Of a DNA stretch of 64,000 bases, positions 56,751 through 64,000 are shown piece after piece. Made by a program: the position numbers and the translations under genes. The notes under the pieces were generated by a model, which was not told where the DNA came from, did not search any database, and saw only the letters and a list, made by a program, of their open reading frames with translations. Where the stretch lies: contig NZ_JAKCFA010000022.1 of assembly GCF_024198215.1 (NCBI RefSeq), positions 62,001-126,000 on the forward strand. Reading direction: 5' to 3'. The stretch is from Myxococcus qinghaiensis (GTDB taxonomy: Bacteria > Myxococcota > Myxococcia > Myxococcales > Myxococcaceae). Positions within the stretch are counted from its first letter, which is position 1. Every line of letters begins with the position of its first letter.

Positions 56751-57794
56751 TTACCGTGAAGCAGGGAGGTGCTCGCGGCGGAAGCGCTCGGGGCTCATTC
56801 CCCACCAGCGCTTGAAGGCGCGATGGAAGGCAGCCGGCTCCGCGTAGCCCAGCAGAAAGGAGACCTCCGCGATGGACATCCGCCGTCGCAGGTAGGTCCC
56901 CGAAAGCTCCCGGCGCAGGGCCTCGACGATGGCGGCATAGGACTCGCCCTCATCGGCCAGGCGACGCTGGAGCGTGCGGGGTGACATGCGCAGCGTCCTG
57001 GCCACCGCGGCGAACGAGGCGTCTCCGCCGGAGAGGGATTGGCGGACCTGCGCCCGCACCCGGTCCACCGTGGTGCTCACCACCGGAAGCCGCTCCAGCG
57101 CGCGCTGCACCTGACGCTCGAACATCGCGTGCAGCAGCGTGTCCGCGTGGATGAAGGGCCGCTGCGCATCCTCGTGAGTGAACTCGATGTCGCTGAACGG
57201 CGCGCCGAACTCCAGGGGACAGGCGAACAGGGCGTGGTGCTCGGACAGGTCCGCCGGGGCCGCGTGGACGAAGCGCACTCGCAAGGGGTTCACCGGCTCG
57301 CCCGTGAAGACTCTCACGCCGGTGACGAACTGGCTCAGCGCGGCCTCCGTCAGGTGCCGGTGCGCGGGCCGCCACGTCCCCACGGGCGTGAAGCGCATCC
57401 GCACGCCGCGCTCCGTGTCCTCCATCCGGAACCGCTCCCCGTCGCCCCAGACACGCTGGTAGCGGACGCCCCGCTCCATCGAGTCGCGCAACGTCGCGCT
57501 GGTGAGGACGACGAAGGTCGCCGGGTCATCCAGGTCCACCACGTCCACCCGGGCGATGTGCAGCCCCAGGTTCACGTCCCCGGACAACGCCTCCATCCGC
57601 TCCAGCAAGTCGTCCAGCACGGTGTAGGAGACGCGCAGCTCCGGGTCATCCAGGTCCGTCAGCCGCAGGCCGGTGGCGCGCTGGAGCGACTCCTCCACGG
57701 GCAGCCCGAGCCGGCTCGCGATGCGCAGGGCCTGACGAGCCATCCGAGCGGACAACGCAGGGGCGCCGCTCGAGGATGCGTTCGCCTTGGCCAC
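56751..57794 (-). CDS. AraC-family transcriptional regulator with arabinose-binding-type (OruR-like) sensor
   Basis: A 347-aa protein. Residues about 15-225 are an Arabinose_bd-type ligand domain (SYTVLDDLLERMEAL; DPATFVVLTSATLRDSM). Residues about 250-345 are two helix-turn-helix motifs, GGDASFAAVARTLRMSPRTLQRRLADEG and MSIAEVSFLLGYAEPAAFHRAFKRWWGMSPERF. Members of the OruR/ArgR2 group activate catabolic genes. It is divergent, across a 95-bp gap, from the methyltransferase-like gene, and 183 bp from the hydrolase pair on the same strand, which may be its targets. Confidence 0.9.
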   Translation of the reverse strand: MAKANASSSGAPALSARMARQALRIASRLGLPVEESLQRATGLRLTDLDDPELRVSYTVLDDLLERMEALSGDVNLGLHIARVDVVDLDDPATFVVLTSATLRDSMERGVRYQRVWGDGERFRMEDTERGVRMRFTPVGTWRPAHRHLTEAALSQFVTGVRVFTGEPVNPLRVRFVHAAPADLSEHHALFACPLEFGAPFSDIEFTHEDAQRPFIHADTLLHAMFERQVQRALERLPVVSTTVDRVRAQVRQSLSGGDASFAAVARTLRMSPRTLQRRLADEGESYAAIVEALRRELSGTYLRRRMSIAEVSFLLGYAEPAAFHRAFKRWWGMSPERFRREHLPASR

Positions 57795-57889
57795 GAGGGG
57801 AAACGCTAGCCGTGGGCTGGCGCGCGCGGCAAGCCGTTCTGGCGCTCCCTGTCACTGCGGCCCGGCCCCCACGGCGGCACCCTCCCCTC

Positions 57890-58702
57890 ATGAATGACAC
57901 CGCCACACCGGCCCACCCCACCGTGCCCCGTCTGCACCTGTTCGAGTTCATCGACCAGGACTGGTTCCCTCGCGCCCTGAGGAACCTGTCGACCGACTAT
58001 CTCCACACCGTCAGCAGCCGGCTGGGCCTGTTCGACGGCGCCACGGAGGTGCTCGCCCGGGGCCTGCGCGCCTCGGGCAGCGACGAGCTGCTGGACCTGG
58101 GTTCCGGAGGACAAGGCCCCCTGCCCCGACTCAAGCGACTGCTCGCGGAGCAGCAGGGCGTGGACCCGCGCGTCCTGCTGTCGGACAAGTTCCCCAACGC
58201 CGAGGCCGCCGAGCGCGCGCGCCTGGAGGGTGTCACCTACCTGGAGCGCTCCGTCGACGCGCTGAAGGTGCCCGCTGACCTGCGCGGCATGCGCACCCTC
58301 TTCAGCGCGCTGCACCACTTCCGACCGGATGAGGCGCGCCAGGTGCTCGCGGACGCGCGAGACCAGGGCGTGCCCATCGCCGCCTTCGAGGCGGTGCGCC
58401 GCACGCCCGCGGGCATCTTCTCCATGCTGGTGGTGCCGCTGCTCGTGTTCCTCTTCACGCCGATGGTGCGCCCCGTGACGGCGCGACGGCTGCTGCTCAC
58501 GTACGTGCTGCCCGTGTCGCCGCTGCTCATCTTCTGGGACGGACTGGTGTCCGCGCTGCGCGTGCATCACCCCCGGGAGCTGCGGGCGATGACGGAGGCC
58601 CTCGCGAAGGAGGGCTACACGTGGGAGGTCGGCGAGGTGAAGGCCCCGGGCAAGGCGGCCATCTCCTACGTGCTCGGCATGCCCACGCCGCGGGGGCGCT
58701 AG
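57890..58702 (+). CDS. SAM-methyltransferase-like protein with hydrophobic insert
   Basis: A 270-aa protein; the ATG lies downstream of a C-rich stretch, with no strong site. Motif I of class I methyltransferases is visible as LLDLGSGGQGP, followed by the acidic motif II region (VDPRVLLSDKFPNAEAA) and a FSALHHF strand. Two long hydrophobic stretches in the C-terminal third (AGIFSMLVVPLLVFLFTP and LLTYVLPVSPLLIFWDGL) suggest membrane association, unusual for the family. Substrate unknown. Confidence 0.7.
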   Translation: MNDTATPAHPTVPRLHLFEFIDQDWFPRALRNLSTDYLHTVSSRLGLFDGATEVLARGLRASGSDELLDLGSGGQGPLPRLKRLLAEQQGVDPRVLLSDKFPNAEAAERARLEGVTYLERSVDALKVPADLRGMRTLFSALHHFRPDEARQVLADARDQGVPIAAFEAVRRTPAGIFSMLVVPLLVFLFTPMVRPVTARRLLLTYVLPVSPLLIFWDGLVSALRVHHPRELRAMTEALAKEGYTWEVGEVKAPGKAAISYVLGMPTPRGR

Positions 58703-59517
58703 CGAATCTGCAACAGGATGGCGAGGACGATGAGGCCATTGAGCCCCAGGCCCACCGAGAGGTAGCCCCCGCTGGCGCGCGAGACGCCGGCGGCCATGTT
58801 GAGGTGGCCCACGTCCTCCAGGCACAGCTTCACGCCCGCCTCGCCGCCCAGGTTCAACAAGGTGTCCTGCCCCGAGCCCATGCCACCCACCATGGCCCGC
58901 GCATAGGGGACCACGAAGGGCGTGAGGTAGTGCTGATAGGCGGCGAAGCCATTGGCCTCCACCATCCCGTCATTTCCGCCCAACACCATGTTCGCGCCGA
59001 AGCCCAGCCGGCGGTCCATGAAGGCCATCGGCTGGAGGTTGAAGGACACCTCCAGGCCCGTGCCCATCTCGCTGCCCGTCCGCATGGCGAAGAGCACCTC
59101 CGTGTCGGGCTTGTTCATCGCGGGGGCCTCGTGCCGCAGCTGGGCCGCGGCCCGCAGGTCCACGGGCTGTCCCTTCGCTTCGCGCACGTCCGCCAGCGCC
59201 AGCGCGGCCTTCTCGTCTCCCGTGTCGTAGACCTTGGTGAGGGGAAGCTCGGCACCGACGAAGTCGCCGGACTCCTTGCGCAGCTGGCCCTCCGTCATGC
59301 AACTGGACAGGTCGCCTTCCGCGCACGACTTCGCGAAGGCCTCGATGGCGCGGGGACGGTCTCCCTCGCGCAGCAGCTTGGCGCCCCACTCCGGACAGGG
59401 CAGCACCGCGCCCTGCTCACACGAAGGCGGCGCCGAGTCCGCCCGGGGCGTGGTCGCGCACGCCGTCACCGCCACCGCACTCATCACCAGAAGCCACACC
59501 CGCATCATGTTCACCAT
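58699..59517 (-). CDS. Lipoprotein with Sel1-type repeats
   Basis: A 272-aa protein; lipobox in AVAVTACATTP. Cys-paired helical repeats (CEQGAVLPCPEW, SCAEGDLSSCMTEG) resemble Sel1-like TPRs of secreted proteins. The C-terminal half has strand-rich, Gly/Met-rich segments (FSNLQPM-like, GGMGSGQDTLLNLGGEAG) and ends in a hydrophobic stretch, so an outer-membrane part is possible. Its stop overlaps the convergent methyltransferase stop by 4 bp. No family recognised beyond Sel1-like. Confidence 0.65.
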   Translation of the reverse strand: MVNMMRVWLLVMSAVAVTACATTPRADSAPPSCEQGAVLPCPEWGAKLLREGDRPRAIEAFAKSCAEGDLSSCMTEGQLRKESGDFVGAELPLTKVYDTGDEKAALALADVREAKGQPVDLRAAAQLRHEAPAMNKPDTEVLFAMRTGSEMGTGLEVSFNLQPMAFMDRRLGFGANMVLGGNDGMVEANGFAAYQHYLTPFVVPYARAMVGGMGSGQDTLLNLGGEAGVKLCLEDVGHLNMAAGVSRASGGYLSVGLGLNGLIVLAILLQIR

Positions 59518-59764
59518 TCAACCACGAGGTCCCCCCGCTCCGCCTCTCGACCTGCTGGAGAGGAGGCCATGGCCCCGCTGCCCGCCTGCTTTCCGTCCCG
59601 GCGAGAATGGCCGAATCGCGCTTTCCAAGGGGCCTGCCCCCTGGCGAGTCGGAGGATCCGCACCGAACTTGAGGGCACTCAGGAGGATTGGTGGACACCG
59701 TCGCTCACCAGCAGGACTCGCTGCTTCGCGCCCCTCTCGGGAGGGGTCTGTCCCAGGAGCCCGT

Positions 59765-61039
59765 ATGAAGGTGCCCGAGGTCCTGGAGCACCTTCCGGGC
59801 GTGGGCCCCCTGCTCGGCCGCATTGCGACCAGCCCCGAGGAGCCCCATCCTCGCAGGGACCCCACCCTCACCCTGCCGAGCCTGGACGCCTTCAAGCTGC
59901 CGGCGACGGCGCGGCAGCTCGGGGACGGTCGCACGCTCATCGTCCGCAACCCGGAAGTCAGGGCTCCCACGGGGCCCGGCCTGTCGGTGATGAGCTACAA
60001 CATCCTGCTCGGAGGCGAGCGACGCGCGGCGCTGCTGGCCTACTTCGACGGGCTGGAGGCCGAAGGCCGCATGCCGGACGTCATCGGACTGCAGGAGGCC
60101 AACGTCCCCATCTCCGTGCTGCTGTCGTCACGGTATGGCTTCCACCTGGCGTACTTCGGCCATGACGGGGGCAACGGCGCGCGCCTCATCAACGGCAAGG
60201 CGTTCCTCACGCGCCATCCGCTGGTGGACGCGGCCCACTTCACCTACTCCCTCTCCGACGCGGAGCGCGCCGCCGCCATCCAGCGCCGGGGGGGAGACGT
60301 GTGCGAGCTGCCGGAGGACCGGGGCGCGCTGTACGTGCGCCTGGAGGTCGGCGGGGTGCCCGTCGTCCTCTACAACGTGCACCACACGCTGGGGGACTCC
60401 GCCATCAACGCGCACAACATGCGGCAGCTCAACACGCTGCTGCGCCACCGGGAGGTCCCCCACGCCGTGGCGCTGGGTGACTTCAACGCCAACACCGCCA
60501 TCAAGCGCGGGGGCTCCTGGCTGATGGCCCACCTGATTACGTACGACGACACGGACACGGTGGAGGAGTACGCCGTGCGCTACGGCGAGCCGCACGCGAG
60601 CGTCGGCGACAAGGGCGTGGGCAACATCGCGGACCCCCGGCTGCGCCACGAGCTGCACGTCATGGAGCAGGGCCTGCCGGAGACCATCGCCCACGCCGCC
60701 GTGGCGCGCGTGCGCCTTGCCGACGGGGCGATGATGACGCCGAAGCAGGCGTGCGCGGAGCTGCGCTCGGGGAAGGTGCCGCGCGGCAGTGAGCACTGGC
60801 TGCGGCTCCAGGACATCGCCGACAGCGCCACGCTCACCTCGCTGCCGGACGAGTCGGGCGTCGTGCCCGCCACGGGCAAGCGCTTCGACAACCTCTACGC
60901 CAGCCCGGAGCTGGAGCCCGTCCTCTTCGAGGTGGACCGGAGCACCGAGTCCTCGGACCACCAGCCCGTCCTGGCGCACTACACGCTGAAGCCCGCGAAG
61001 ACTCGCGACGGCAAGCCGACGTCCGGCAAGCCCACGTGA
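59765..61039 (+). CDS. Endonuclease/exonuclease/phosphatase-family protein
   Basis: A 424-aa protein. The EEP fold is recognised by MSYNILLGGE, the metal-binding Glu of VIGLQEANV, the catalytic His region VLYNVHHTLGD and the HAVALGDFNANT and SSDHQPVLAHY motifs, which contain the other catalytic Asp, Asn and His residues. It has no signal peptide. Members of this family hydrolyse phosphodiester bonds in nucleic acids, lipids or nucleotides; the N-terminal 65 residues are specific to this protein. The gene ends 15 bp before a convergent gene. Confidence 0.82.
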   Translation: MKVPEVLEHLPGVGPLLGRIATSPEEPHPRRDPTLTLPSLDAFKLPATARQLGDGRTLIVRNPEVRAPTGPGLSVMSYNILLGGERRAALLAYFDGLEAEGRMPDVIGLQEANVPISVLLSSRYGFHLAYFGHDGGNGARLINGKAFLTRHPLVDAAHFTYSLSDAERAAAIQRRGGDVCELPEDRGALYVRLEVGGVPVVLYNVHHTLGDSAINAHNMRQLNTLLRHREVPHAVALGDFNANTAIKRGGSWLMAHLITYDDTDTVEEYAVRYGEPHASVGDKGVGNIADPRLRHELHVMEQGLPETIAHAAVARVRLADGAMMTPKQACAELRSGKVPRGSEHWLRLQDIADSATLTSLPDESGVVPATGKRFDNLYASPELEPVLFEVDRSTESSDHQPVLAHYTLKPAKTRDGKPTSGKPT

Positions 61040-61054
61040 GGCGCGCGGCTCGAG

Positions 61055-61795
61055 TCACACGAGGACGAAGTCCACGTTCTTGAAGCCCCGGGTGCGCGCG
61101 CAGACCTCGTAGCCTTCGTGCGCGCCGTCGTCGTTGGTGTTGGCTTCGATGGTCTGGAACGTCTCCTCGTCCACCTCGGTGACGATGCCCGCGTGGGCCC
61201 AGTCTCCGGGCGTGCGCCGTCGAAGGAAGAGGCTGCCCGGGCGGATGCGCGTGCGGTCCGGCGGCGCGCTCATCGTGGAGAGGAAGCTCGCCCGCGCGCG
61301 CCCCTGCGCCGCCAGCAAGTCACTGGAGAAGGTCCGCTCCAGCGGCATGGGCACGCCCAGCGTCCTCGCCGCTTGATGGAGGCAGAAGGTCGCGAAGCCG
61401 GCGGACCAGCACCAGGACGAGCCCTCATTGCCATCCAGGTACAGCCGCACCCACGGCCCGCGGTTGCGTCCGCCGACTTCCCGAGGGAGCTGGCGCAGGT
61501 GCTGCGCCGCATACGCCACCGTCAGCGAGCCCAGGGAGCGGCCCGATGCGGGGACCGCGGTGAGCGCGGCGCGCAGCGGCGACACCAGGCGTTCGAAGGT
61601 CACCGCATCGGCCACACCGGAGACGGGCAGCCCCGCGCGCGCCTGGAAGCGCTTGAGGGCCGCCTCCGTGGCGGCGCCGAAGTCACCGTCGACGGCGACC
61701 GCGAAGCCATTCAGGCACAGCCACTCCTGGATGCGCCGCACGCCGGAGGACTCCTCACCCCGGCGATACACCTTGTCCAGCTCCAGTTCGCTCAT
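61055..61795 (-). CDS. Peptidoglycan-binding protein with CHAP-like amidase domain
   Basis: A 246-aa protein without a classical signal peptide. Residues 10-75 are a PG_binding_1 domain (VRRIQEWLCLNGFAVAVDGDFGAATEAALKRFQ). From about residue 115 to the end is a CHAP/NlpC-like domain, with the likely catalytic Cys in SSWCWSAGFA and the His in DWAHAGIVTEVD, followed by the acidic TIEANTND. It probably cuts peptide cross-links in cell walls and may act on prey or on self during growth (inference). Confidence 0.8.
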   Translation of the reverse strand: MSELELDKVYRRGEESSGVRRIQEWLCLNGFAVAVDGDFGAATEAALKRFQARAGLPVSGVADAVTFERLVSPLRAALTAVPASGRSLGSLTVAYAAQHLRQLPREVGGRNRGPWVRLYLDGNEGSSWCWSAGFATFCLHQAARTLGVPMPLERTFSSDLLAAQGRARASFLSTMSAPPDRTRIRPGSLFLRRRTPGDWAHAGIVTEVDEETFQTIEANTNDDGAHEGYEVCARTRGFKNVDFVLV

Positions 61796-61880
61796 GGGGG
61801 GCCCCCGCCAGCCACTGCATGGCCGCGTGCAGCATCCTGGCACCGCGTCGAGTCACGGCGCCAGGAGGGCGGCCCCGACC

Positions 61881-62213
61881 TCAGCGCGGAGGTGCTTCAC
61901 CTGGCACATCGCGGTCATCCACCGAACGTTCCCTGTCTTCATCCACCTCGTTCGGCACCGGCGTGGCCGCGTCGCCTTCCGCGCCAGAGCCGCCCACGCC
62001 TTCCCGGAAGCCCCGCGAGGCCTCCTTCGCGGCGGTCTTCATGTCCTTCGCTGCCTCGCGCGTACCGTCGCGCACCTCCCTCGCAGCGCTCCCCACCTCG
62101 CGGCCGACCTCACGCGAGTTGTCGCGCACCTTCGCGTCGTCGCAGCCCGTGAAGGCCGCAAGCGAGGTCCCCAGGCCCACAAGCGTGAGCCACTGCCAGC
62201 GTGTCCGTGCCAT
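61881..62213 (-). CDS. Small lipoprotein rich in Lys/Glu/Arg
   Basis: A 110-aa protein with a GGGAGGCGA site before the ATG. The signal ends at the lipobox Cys of AAFTGCDDA. The rest is a low-complexity, highly charged helix (REVGREVGSAAREVRDG ... AAKDMKTAAKEAS), probably a single amphipathic or coiled-coil helix, with an acidic Pro-rich end. Such small lipoproteins are often cell-envelope spacers. Not in a recognised family. Confidence 0.7.
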   Translation of the reverse strand: MARTRWQWLTLVGLGTSLAAFTGCDDAKVRDNSREVGREVGSAAREVRDGTREAAKDMKTAAKEASRGFREGVGGSGAEGDAATPVPNEVDEDRERSVDDRDVPGEAPPR

Positions 62214-62426
62214 CTGTCGCCTCCCGCGCTCAGGTCGCGCTCGTGTCGTCAGGACCGGAAGGTAGGCATGGGAGCACGCGAGAGCGGGCCTGCGAGCAGG
62301 CGCCCCCTCCCTGGTCGCGGGAGCGTGCACCCGCCCTGATGACGCACCGCGCCTGACTGTCAGGTGGCCCTCGTGTCGGAGGGTTCCGGGTGGAAGTGGA
62401 CAGAACGACGGGCCTAGGCTCGATGG

Positions 62427-64000
62427 ATGGACCTCATCGTCGAGAACGGCCTCGTATTCGATGGTCTGGGCAACCCACCCCGCAAGCTGAACGTGGGCAT
62501 CCGGGGAGGCACGGTTGCCTCTCTCACGGAAGGGCCGATTGAGCGCGCGCCGCACACGCGCGTCATTGACGCCGCCGGCCACTGGGTGACGCCGGGCTTC
62601 ATCGACCTGCACACCCACTACGACGCGGAGGTGGAGCTGGCTCCGTCGCTCTCCGAGTCGGTGCGCCACGGCGTCACCACGGTGGTGGTGGGGAGCTGCT
62701 CGCTCAGCCTCGCGGTGGGAAAGCCCGAGGACCTGGCGGACATGTTCTGCCGCGTGGAGGCCATCCCCTACGACGCCGTCCGCACGCTCCTGGAGGAGCG
62801 CAAGACGTGGGACACGCTGGGCGGCTACCTGGAACACCTGGAGACGCTCCCGCTGGGCCCCAACGTCGCGTCCATGCTGGGGCACTCCGCGCTGCGCGCG
62901 CACGCCATGGGCCTGCACCGCAGCCTGGAGCCCGGGCTGCGCCCCAGTGAGGACGAGCTGCGCCGCATGGAGGCGCTGGTCACCGAGGGCCTGGACCTGG
63001 GTTACCTGGGCATGTCCATCATGACGCTCAAGTGGGACAAGATGGGCGGCTCGCGCGACGTGCGCAGCAGGCCCCTGCCCTCCACCTACGCGCGCTGGAG
63101 CGAGTACCGCCGGCTGACGAAGCTGCTGCGCGAGCGGGGCCGCGTCTTCCAGGGCGTGCCCAACATCAGCACCAAGGTGAACGTGGTGCTGTTCCTGCTG
63201 GAGAGCATGGGCCTGTTCCGCAAGACGCTGAAGACGACGGTCATCTCGATGATGGACCCGCGCGCCAGCCGGGGAATCCACCGGCTCATCGGGGTGCTGT
63301 CGCGCGCGGCCAACACGTTGTTCGGCGCGAACTTCCGCTGGCAGGCCCTGCCGGAGGTGTTCGACTTGTGGGCGGACGGCATCGACCTGGTCGTCTTCGA
63401 GGAGTTCGGCGCGGGCGCGGCGGCCCTGCACCTGCAGGACGCGGCCTCGCGCGCGGGGCTCTTGAAGGACCCGAAGTACCGCTCGCGCTTCCGGAGCCAG
63501 TGGACCAACCGCTTCCTGCCGCGCGCCTTCCACCGCGACTTCAACCAGTCACGCATCCTCGCGTGCCCCGACGCCAGCATGGTGGACAAGTCCTTCGCGC
63601 AGGTGGCCCAGGAGCAGGGCCGCGACGCGGTGGACGTGTTCCTGGACCTGGTGGCCACGCATGGGGACGCGCTGCGCTGGTACACCGTCATGGCCAACGA
63701 CAGGCGCGAGGAGCTGGAGTTCATCTGCCAGCACCCGGACATCCTCGTCGGCTTCTCCGACGCGGGCGCGCACCTGCGCAACATGGCGCACTACAACTTC
63801 CCGCTGCGTCTCTTGCGGCTGGTGCGCGAGGCCCAGAAGCGCGGCGAGCCCTTCATGACGGTGGAGCGCGCGGTGCACCGGCTCACCGGGGAGATTGGCG
63901 AGTGGTTCGGCCTGGACGCGGGCGTGCTCGCGGAGGGCAGCCGCGCGGACCTCGTCGTCATCAACCCCGAGGGCCTGGACGCGAAGCTCGATGAAATCGC
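62427..64000 (+). CDS. N-acyl-D-amino-acid deacylase-type amidohydrolase, cut by the window end
   Basis: The frame opens at the ATG at 62427 (MDLIVENGLVFDG) and runs to the last base; 524 residues are visible. Metal ligands of the amidohydrolase-3/D-aminoacylase group are present: His62 and His64 (GFIDLHTHYDAE) and Cys91 (GSCSLS), at the 29-residue distance seen in D-aminoacylase, where the family usually has NCGFS. The C-terminal sections with VGFSDAGAHLRNM and LVVINPEGLD belong to the same fold. Family members hydrolyse N-acyl-D-amino acids or related amides; the exact substrate cannot be told. Confidence 0.85.
   Translation, partial: MDLIVENGLVFDGLGNPPRKLNVGIRGGTVASLTEGPIERAPHTRVIDAAGHWVTPGFIDLHTHYDAEVELAPSLSESVRHGVTTVVVGSCSLSLAVGKPEDLADMFCRVEAIPYDAVRTLLEERKTWDTLGGYLEHLETLPLGPNVASMLGHSALRAHAMGLHRSLEPGLRPSEDELRRMEALVTEGLDLGYLGMSIMTLKWDKMGGSRDVRSRPLPSTYARWSEYRRLTKLLRERGRVFQGVPNISTKVNVVLFLLESMGLFRKTLKTTVISMMDPRASRGIHRLIGVLSRAANTLFGANFRWQALPEVFDLWADGIDLVVFEEFGAGAAALHLQDAASRAGLLKDPKYRSRFRSQWTNRFLPRAFHRDFNQSRILACPDASMVDKSFAQVAQEQGRDAVDVFLDLVATHGDALRWYTVMANDRREELEFICQHPDILVGFSDAGAHLRNMAHYNFPLRLLRLVREAQKRGEPFMTVERAVHRLTGEIGEWFGLDAGVLAEGSRADLVVINPEGLDAKLDEI

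Overview
The window is very GC-rich, densely coded DNA from a myxobacterium (order Myxococcales, probably the Myxococcus/Corallococcus/Pyxidicoccus group). The evidence is its lifestyle signature rather than a marker gene: many lipoproteins and secreted proteins of unknown function, an M13 zinc peptidase, a C45-type hydrolase, a matrixin-like zinc protease, TPR proteins of the Ser/Thr-kinase type, a polymer-forming (bactofilin-like) protein, a menaquinone gene and a strong third-position GC bias that produces long false antisense frames. No rRNA, tRNA or CRISPR array was recognised.

Layout. 1-3.6 kb: a + strand chain (TPR protein cut by the window edge, membrane protein, wHTH-DUF2071 protein) joined by ATGA overlaps, then an L,D-transpeptidase. 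3.6-7.4 kb: - strand matrixin-like lipoprotein, SPFH/flotillin-like protein and OmpA-like protein. 7.6-9.7 kb: class I fumarase plus a GNAT acetyltransferase. 9.8-18.9 kb: secreted hydrolases (M13 peptidase; a 1105-aa C45-type protein), a VOC protein and MenB. 19-22.5 kb: small envelope proteins, a cyclic-nucleotide-binding/DUF1003 protein and two paralogous zinc-ribbon membrane proteins. 22.6-24.0 kb: a complete IS701-type insertion sequence with a TTAG target duplication lying exactly on the stop codon of the next gene. 24-35.8 kb: an accessory stretch with a decayed gene, a large lipoprotein with chitobiase-C-type repeats, a frameshifted OB-fold lipoprotein, a soluble histidine kinase and a DUF3494 ice-binding-type lipoprotein. 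36-44.6 kb: P450, DUF2314 lipoprotein, acyl-CoA dehydrogenase, endonuclease III and a DUF418 membrane protein. 44.8-50 kb: xanthine dehydrogenase maturation factor and a one-chain molybdenum hydroxylase, translationally coupled, followed by a polymer-forming protein. 50-54.7 kb: a visibly AT-richer island. 54.8-64 kb: core-like DNA again with paired alpha/beta hydrolases of the exosortase-associated type, an AraC regulator, a methyltransferase-like protein, an EEP-family protein, a peptidoglycan-binding/CHAP-like protein and, running off the end, an N-acyl-D-amino-acid deacylase-type amidohydrolase.

The most interesting system is the AT-rich island at 50.1-54.7 kb. A PD-(D/E)XK nuclease-like protein (269 aa) and a Ski2/Hel308-like DExH helicase (1035 aa) overlap by 14 bp. 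Order, sizes and motifs match the HamA/HamB pair of Hachiman (AbpAB-type) anti-phage defence. Next to it is about 600 bp of non-coding, hairpin-rich DNA with a perfect 14-bp inverted repeat and possible mobile-element debris, consistent with horizontal acquisition.

Assignments come from reading translated sequence and motifs only. Family names are strongest for fumarase, MenB, endonuclease III, XDH/XdhC, P450, M13, the transposase, the DUF3494 protein and the helicase. Many small lipoproteins are described but not named.
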